Below, piece after piece: positions 59,116 to 64,000 of a stretch of DNA of 64,000 nt; the stretch's first letter is position 1; the number at the start of each line of letters is the position of its first letter. Both the position numbers and the translations under genes were made by a program. Below the pieces are notes generated by a model. The model was not told the DNA's origin. It was given only the letters and a program-made list of their open reading frames with translations, and made no database searches. The DNA comes from Hofstenia miamia (lineage: Eukaryota > Xenacoelomorpha > Acoela), in NCBI GenBank assembly GCA_004352715.1, contig SCFE01000032.1, forward strand, positions 309,215-373,214. The letters are read 5' to 3'.

Positions 59116-60079
59116 TCTTATAGCTCTGCACAAAGTACACATAGCTCCAAATAAAATACCAATGAGTTTCTTAGGCATTGGTATTTTTCAGTATCGTGAA
59201 AACATTTTCTCAAAACTGAATTCATATATTTTTGCATTCATTTTTGCAAATAAGTGGAGCAGCCTGCTATAGTAATATATTTTTAATAATTATTAAGGAT
59301 TTTTAGAGTTAAATGCACATTGATAAAAATCAATGGTTGTAGTAAATGGTTATTTTTTGAAAATTCATTTAAACTGTATGAGAGTAGACCAGTGTTGACT
59401 TAAATTGCACAAGACAGGGGAACTATGGATTCCTTTTTTCTTCAAGTAGGGAAAATATCAGTAGCTTAAATAAATTCACTCAAAGTTAAGGTTGAGAAGC
59501 ACGAAAGCAGGTGAGGATTCACTTAATCAACAAGGAGGGCGGTAGGCTTGAGATATAAGGTAACATTTCGACAAAATTGCGTTTTCCTTAGCTTTAAAAG
59601 TGCTAGTGGCGTTGTTGGAGACCAACTATTTCCGTGAGGTTCACTAATGGGATTCCAAAATATTATATTCCAGAATCACGAGCGTCAAGTTCAGGCCTGT
59701 GTACATCAATAGATTGTTCATATGTAGACACTACAAATGGCCAGTAAAACGTCTTGACCTTATCATAATGGACTATTCAATTTTGGGTAGTTTTTTCTCA
59801 CAGTTACAATCTTAATGCTCGCGAATTGACATGATTGAGATTCTTAAGAAAAAACTCTGTATCTCTTGATGTCATCAGAAACTACACAATATCATGGATG
59901 GTTAGGCTGTGAAATCGTATTCTTGCAAATGGAACAATTATAACTACTTTATAATAAATTTTTTAATTACTAAAATTTATTATTAAAAAAATTTCCAATT
60001 TTTGCCAGGCACCCTGTATTTCAAAGTTGCTAATATTAAGCAAATGTGTTACTCATAATTTTTCTTTATTTGTGATTCT
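59116..60079. other. No gene recognised
   Basis: AT-rich sequence without long frames. GGCACCCTGTATTTC near 60010 resembles the 'CAGGGTG' ends of some mariner-type elements, but no partner end was found. Confidence 0.4.
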
Positions 60080-60556
60080 TGCCTAAGGATTCTAGTGCTT
60101 GAATAGCCTGCAATTCTTTCAACTGTTTTAATTCCTCACAATCTATTTCCACTACCTACTCTCTATACTTGTCATTCATATTTTTCTAAATTTCTGCCCT
60201 TTGGTAATGCTTTTTTTATTTCTGTTTAAACTTTTGTATCCAACACTACTGTTTGGCTTCGTTAGTGCAATCGCATTACTTGTATCTTGAAGTCATACAG
60301 CAATTTGATTTTAACCCTATCATTCTCTATTATTCCCTTGTCAAATGAGCATAGAACTTCTTTATTGAGTATAGCGCATACGTATAAGCAAGTTCCAGTC
60401 AGCTATGGGGTCTAATTTTCGTCCTGCCTCAACCTATACATATTTTGTACAAACTACGCACACCCTGCTATTGGGTGGTTTACTATCGCAATTTACTTTT
60501 TATATTCCTCACATTTGTCACATACCTCATCTCTTCGGCTTACACTTTTTGTCCNN
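60080..60556 (-). mobile_element. Degenerate RLE-type LINE 3' region (Cys finger plus endonuclease)
   Basis: The minus strand reads, with stops, CDKCEEYK...NHPIAGCA and VQNMYRLRQDEN, resembling the C-C-H-C motif upstream of restriction-like endonucleases in R2/R4/NeSL-type elements. It then aligns with the better copy at 63564-64000: KGIIENDRVKIK / VIENENVKI, and DKYRE. A 60-N gap (60556-60616) truncates it. Confidence 0.55.
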
Positions 60557-60616
60557 NNNNNNNNNNNNNNNNNNNNNNNNNNNNNNNNNNNNNNNNNNNN
60601 NNNNNNNNNNNNNNNN
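60556..60616. other. Assembly gap (~60 N)
   Basis: Run of N at the edge of the RLE LINE fragment. Confidence 0.99.
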
Positions 60617-61099
60617 TTTTTCTTAGTCACAGTTTTCACATTGATCAAATGAAAAACAAATACATGTAGCCATAGAGTTTGAGGCAGTGGCCGAAGAACA
60701 AATTGTGGTTAGGGTAAGTTAATTAATTATTCAGCATCTTAACTAACTAAAAGGTTTTTACTGTTAATATTATAAAATTTAGGGAGGATTTTCTCCATTT
60801 GAGCGGCCAATGATTTGAGGCTATATAAAGATCCTCATGAGATAATGTAAGCAGTGGGATGGTGAAATTTCCCCCTGTCAAGGTTTCAAAATGAAAAAAT
60901 TTTATACATAGTGAGTGAACAAAATCCAAACAAAATTAAATCAGTGGAGATGTGGCAATATATTAAAGACGATAGAAGCATTAAATGGGAAAGGATTCAT
61001 TTATTAATAACGAGCATTCAATTGAAAATGCTTGGTTGCGTTTTATACCCAACTGTAGCCCAAGAAATGTAAGTGGATACATAATTTGTGTAGCTTACC

Positions 61100-62850
61100 A
61101 CTGGGACAAAAAAACATGAAAAGGAAGTAAAAAGCTATCTGCATGGAAGTTTGGATTTCGTTATTCTCTAATGATATCATTATTCTAGCTAATGATTTCA
61201 ATGACACTAATTTTTTCATTAGAGAATAAATACTACAACAATTGGTAGATTTTCAAGCAAACTGTCATAAAATATCGGATAAGAATTTTACTAACAAGAA
61301 ATCCTTTTATAACCTATATCATCCTCTTCCAAATCTTGGAGGATGTAAACATTTAAGCATATGCATGGAAAGTATTGGACCAAGTAATAAACCAAATATA
61401 AGTTAATTCATATAGAGAATAATAAAAAAAATTAAATAAAAGGACATTTGGTAAAATTTTGACAAAAAAATTTTAGCAACAATTACTTACAAATACAAAA
61501 CTCACAGAATGATAGCAACAATTTGATCATTACATGACAGAAGCAATAAAAAAATAAAGTCAAATGATACGTCTTGGTTTGATGTTGAAAGACTTTAACT
61601 TCTATTAATAGTTAAACAAGACAAATGAAAGATTTCAAAAAGCGTCAAAACTTTATTAACCATGAAATTACAGTTAAGAAAAAACCATTGTATAAACAAA
61701 AAATAAAATTCTTTAAAGAAACTCATTCAAGGAGATGGTTTAAATTACTACAGGTCTTGTCAGGTGTAAAGAGTGGTGAAAGGAGTAGAGCGTTAACATT
61801 AGCCGCACTAATCTATCACATTATTCCCAACTGATTTGTTAAAGAACTGGCTGATGTAACAAAAGATTGCAACGCGCTAACATACCATGACAGATTACCT
61901 AATAATAATCTTTGCATTTCTAGACCCGCAGCAACTTGGAGCAGTTACACAGAAATCTACATATTTAGCACTAATAGATATTTCACATAAATGGTATAAA
62001 GCTCTTGATAAAGGTAGTTACTATATACATGTAGAAGCACTTGTGTTTGATTATGAGAAAGCATTCGGGTTAGTTAGTCAACCACTACTCAAACAAAAGT
62101 TTCTTGAACTAAACTGAAACGCATATGCTCTCGATTTTATTCATGACTGACAGACAAGTGAGAGTGGGCCTTCCAAATGTCATTGCAGGTGTGCCACAAA
62201 GCACTTTGCTGAGACATTGGCACAAATTACTACTGATTGAAATCCTACAATAAAAAAATCCGATTAGAATTAAATACATGAATGAATCACGGCTTTGGAA
62301 AACTATTAAAGCAGAGCACATAATATTTTATTGAAAATCCCGAGTGGAGTCAATCTCATTTGATGCCCCTTTCCCCTAGTAAATTTCAAGAATTAACAAT
62401 TTCATTCATTCAATTACTTGAACTTTCAAGTGAACGACAGTATTTTGAAGTTGGAGTAAAGAGGTGCAATAGTTTAAGCTTTTAAATACTGCTTCCAACC
62501 GAATCTGAGGTGGTATGGAAATACAAAAAATCTTATTTGCAAGGGCGCAAAGCGAATTCATTTCATAAGATTAGCAATACCAATACGTAATATGATAGAA
62601 GTTAAATGCGTATTCATTATTGACGCATCTATTATTGGATCAATTTTTTTAACATTGTGCTCCTATCTCATATCTGGCATACACAAACAAATTTATCACC
62701 ATTCAACTTCTTTATTGAGCCGTGAGGACATGCATTAAAACTGTTCACATGGCCAAGAGTGATATTGATTTTATCTCTTCTAGAAAGATGTGCGTGTGGA
62801 ATGTATTTGGTGGGTCTAACTTTGAATGCATTTAAAATAGAAATTACCTA
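61100..62850 (+). mobile_element. Degenerate LINE (+), AP endonuclease end plus RT
   Basis: Plus-strand pieces over several frames run in order: endonuclease end (DFNDTNF near 61195, YHPLPNLGGC near 61320-61345), a linker (DTSWFDVERL; RRWFKLLQVLSGVKSGE, 61625-61834), RT (WYKALDKGSYYIHVEALVFD with DYEKAFGLVSQPLL, 61990-62095; GVPQSTLL at about 62185), and a thumb-like stretch (CKGAKRIHFIRLAIP, 62540-62580). Style is CR1/Rex-like. The YxDD region is missing or unreadable. Confidence 0.6.
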
Positions 62851-63540
62851 TTCTCTAAATATACTGTATATCCCAAATCAATAAAGAATTAATGTTTGTG
62901 CTTACTACTAGCTAATTCAATAATGATGATCATCCTTAGATGTACTTGTCCTACAACGTCTTAACTAGAGAGATTTTAAGGTCGTTACATGGATAGTGAA
63001 CATCATTGAGAATGTTGATTCAATATATTGCATTGAACATTGAATTGACATTTACTGCAATCTTGACCTTTTGCTTAGAATTAGTCATTAGCTGGCTAAG
63101 AGAATTAAGTGAAACACTTCTAACCTCTTAGCATTTCAATTACTATTTTTCTTCACGCATAAGAGTTAAGCAACAATTAAAAATTTGAAGTGTTTAATGG
63201 AGAAGAAACTAACAAATCGCGTTTTTGAAAATAATAAATTTGTTTTGAATTAAATTTCGTTTGGCTTTAAGTGAAATTCATGTCTTCTTAAGGCAATTAT
63301 TCAGAATAGGCGCAGCATTGTGTTTGTCGAACATCATTGATAAAATTTTCATCGATCTCTCAATTTACAGATGTGCGGGTATCTACTAGTGGCACAAAAC
63401 CTGTTTTAGAAAAACAAAGTGTTTGCATTGATTACAATCAAATTTATTGCTATTTTTAATTTGTTCATCATTTCAGATAGCATAAAAATAATTACTACAG
63501 AATTATTATTATTATCCTTGCTTCTCACAGCTTCATGCTG
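62850..63540. other. No gene recognised
   Basis: AT-rich spacer between two LINE fragments. No frame, repeat terminus or RNA gene seen. Confidence 0.4.
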
Positions 63541-63563
63541 GTATCCCTCTCAGCTCCGGGAAC

Positions 63564-64000
63564 TCACCAGTTCCCAGGGAGTCTGAGAGCTTTCCTCAGG
63601 ACTCTAGCTGTTCCTAACAATGCTGCCTTCTGTGCTACTGCTCCTCCCCACTTTGGTACTCCCAACTCCTCCAAGTATCTCTTATGCTTCTTACTCACTG
63701 CTCCTAGTGCTCCTACAACTACCGGGACTACTTCCACTTTCTTTAACTTCCACAGAATTTCTATTTCCTCTGCCAACTCTCTGTACTTGTCTATCTTCTC
63801 TTTCTCCTTGCTTTCTACATTTCTGTCCTTTGTTACTGCTATGTCTATCACTGTTTCTAATCTTTTCTCTTTGTCTACCACTACTATGTCCGGCCTCCGT
63901 GCTTCTATCACTTTGCTCGTCTGTATGTTGAAGTCCCACAGTATCTTAACGTTCTCATTTTCTATGACGCCCTGTGGCTTGTGCTCATACCACTTGTCTC
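63564..64000 (-). mobile_element. RLE-type LINE C-terminus (restriction-like endonuclease), runs off the window
   Basis: Continuous minus-strand frame from the window edge to a stop at 63564: KWYEHKPQGVIENENVKIL, then EARRPDIVVVDKEK and VIDIAVTKD. The PD...(about 13)...D arrangement is the active-site signature of the PD-(D/E)XK endonuclease that R2/R4/NeSL-like LINEs use to nick their target. It ends RVLRKALRLPGNW-stop. The block is GC-richer than its surroundings and undamaged over 145 codons, so younger than most repeats here. The rest of the element lies to the right of the window. Confidence 0.78.

Noticed and set aside
59990-60020. Mariner-type terminus (CAGGGTG-like) near 60010
   Set aside because: No matching opposite end or transposase fragment was found within several kb.
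63620-63931. Plus-strand 103-codon Leu/Ser-rich ORF
   Set aside because: Antisense of the RLE endonuclease frame on the minus strand, which has the recognisable PD...D signature.

Overview
The window looks like nuclear DNA of an invertebrate animal. It is about 70% A+T, has intron-split genes with GT...AG borders and T-rich acceptors, many (AT)n microsatellites, and a dense, multi-class load of mostly decayed transposons. No bacterial-style operon, rRNA, tRNA or CRISPR array is visible. Species cannot be fixed from sequence alone; the mix of Tc1, hAT, piggyBac, Harbinger, Polinton, copia-type, CR1-like and RLE-type LINE remnants fits many aquatic or arthropod-like invertebrates.

Three host genes can be supported. 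(1) 2438-28820 (+): a 19-exon Rab11-FIP3/FIP4 (arfophilin/Nuf) homologue, with EF-hand-like exons first, a long coiled-coil series, and a last exon carrying the C-terminal Rab11-binding motif. (2) 50717-54161 (-): a four-exon class A (rhodopsin-like) GPCR whose exon phases join cleanly into 295 codons spanning all seven helices, with ERF in place of DRY and no NPxxY. (3) 41093-41890 (-): an intact single-exon orphan of 265 aa, with a truncated, patched tandem copy just upstream (41971-42528).

Layout: 1-2.4 kb, nothing recognised; 2.4-28.8 kb, the FIP gene, whose introns hold a Tc1 element with a nested Harbinger-like palindromic MITE, other MITEs, a hAT-like element with a perfect 8-bp target duplication, and a degenerate LINE; 29.9-40.6 kb, a CR1-like LINE (-) split by a gapped Polinton/Maverick (30.3-37.5 kb) carrying a broken packaging ATPase and an integrase fragment; 41-42.6 kb, the orphan pair; 43-48 kb, mostly repeat debris; 48.1-50.2 kb, a LINE (+); 50.7-54.2 kb, the GPCR; 54.9-64 kb, debris of a long inverted-repeat element, a copia-type retrotransposon (-), a CR1/Rex-like LINE (+) and two RLE-type LINE 3' ends (-).

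The assembly is imperfect. Several N positions are flanked by near-identical direct copies (3330/4180, 7642/7817, 10874/11255, 25802/25987, 34204/34396). These are best read as unmerged contig or haplotype overlaps; one of them duplicates a FIP exon and another part of the Polinton ATPase. Two gaps are exactly 1000 N, so distances inside the Polinton are not reliable.
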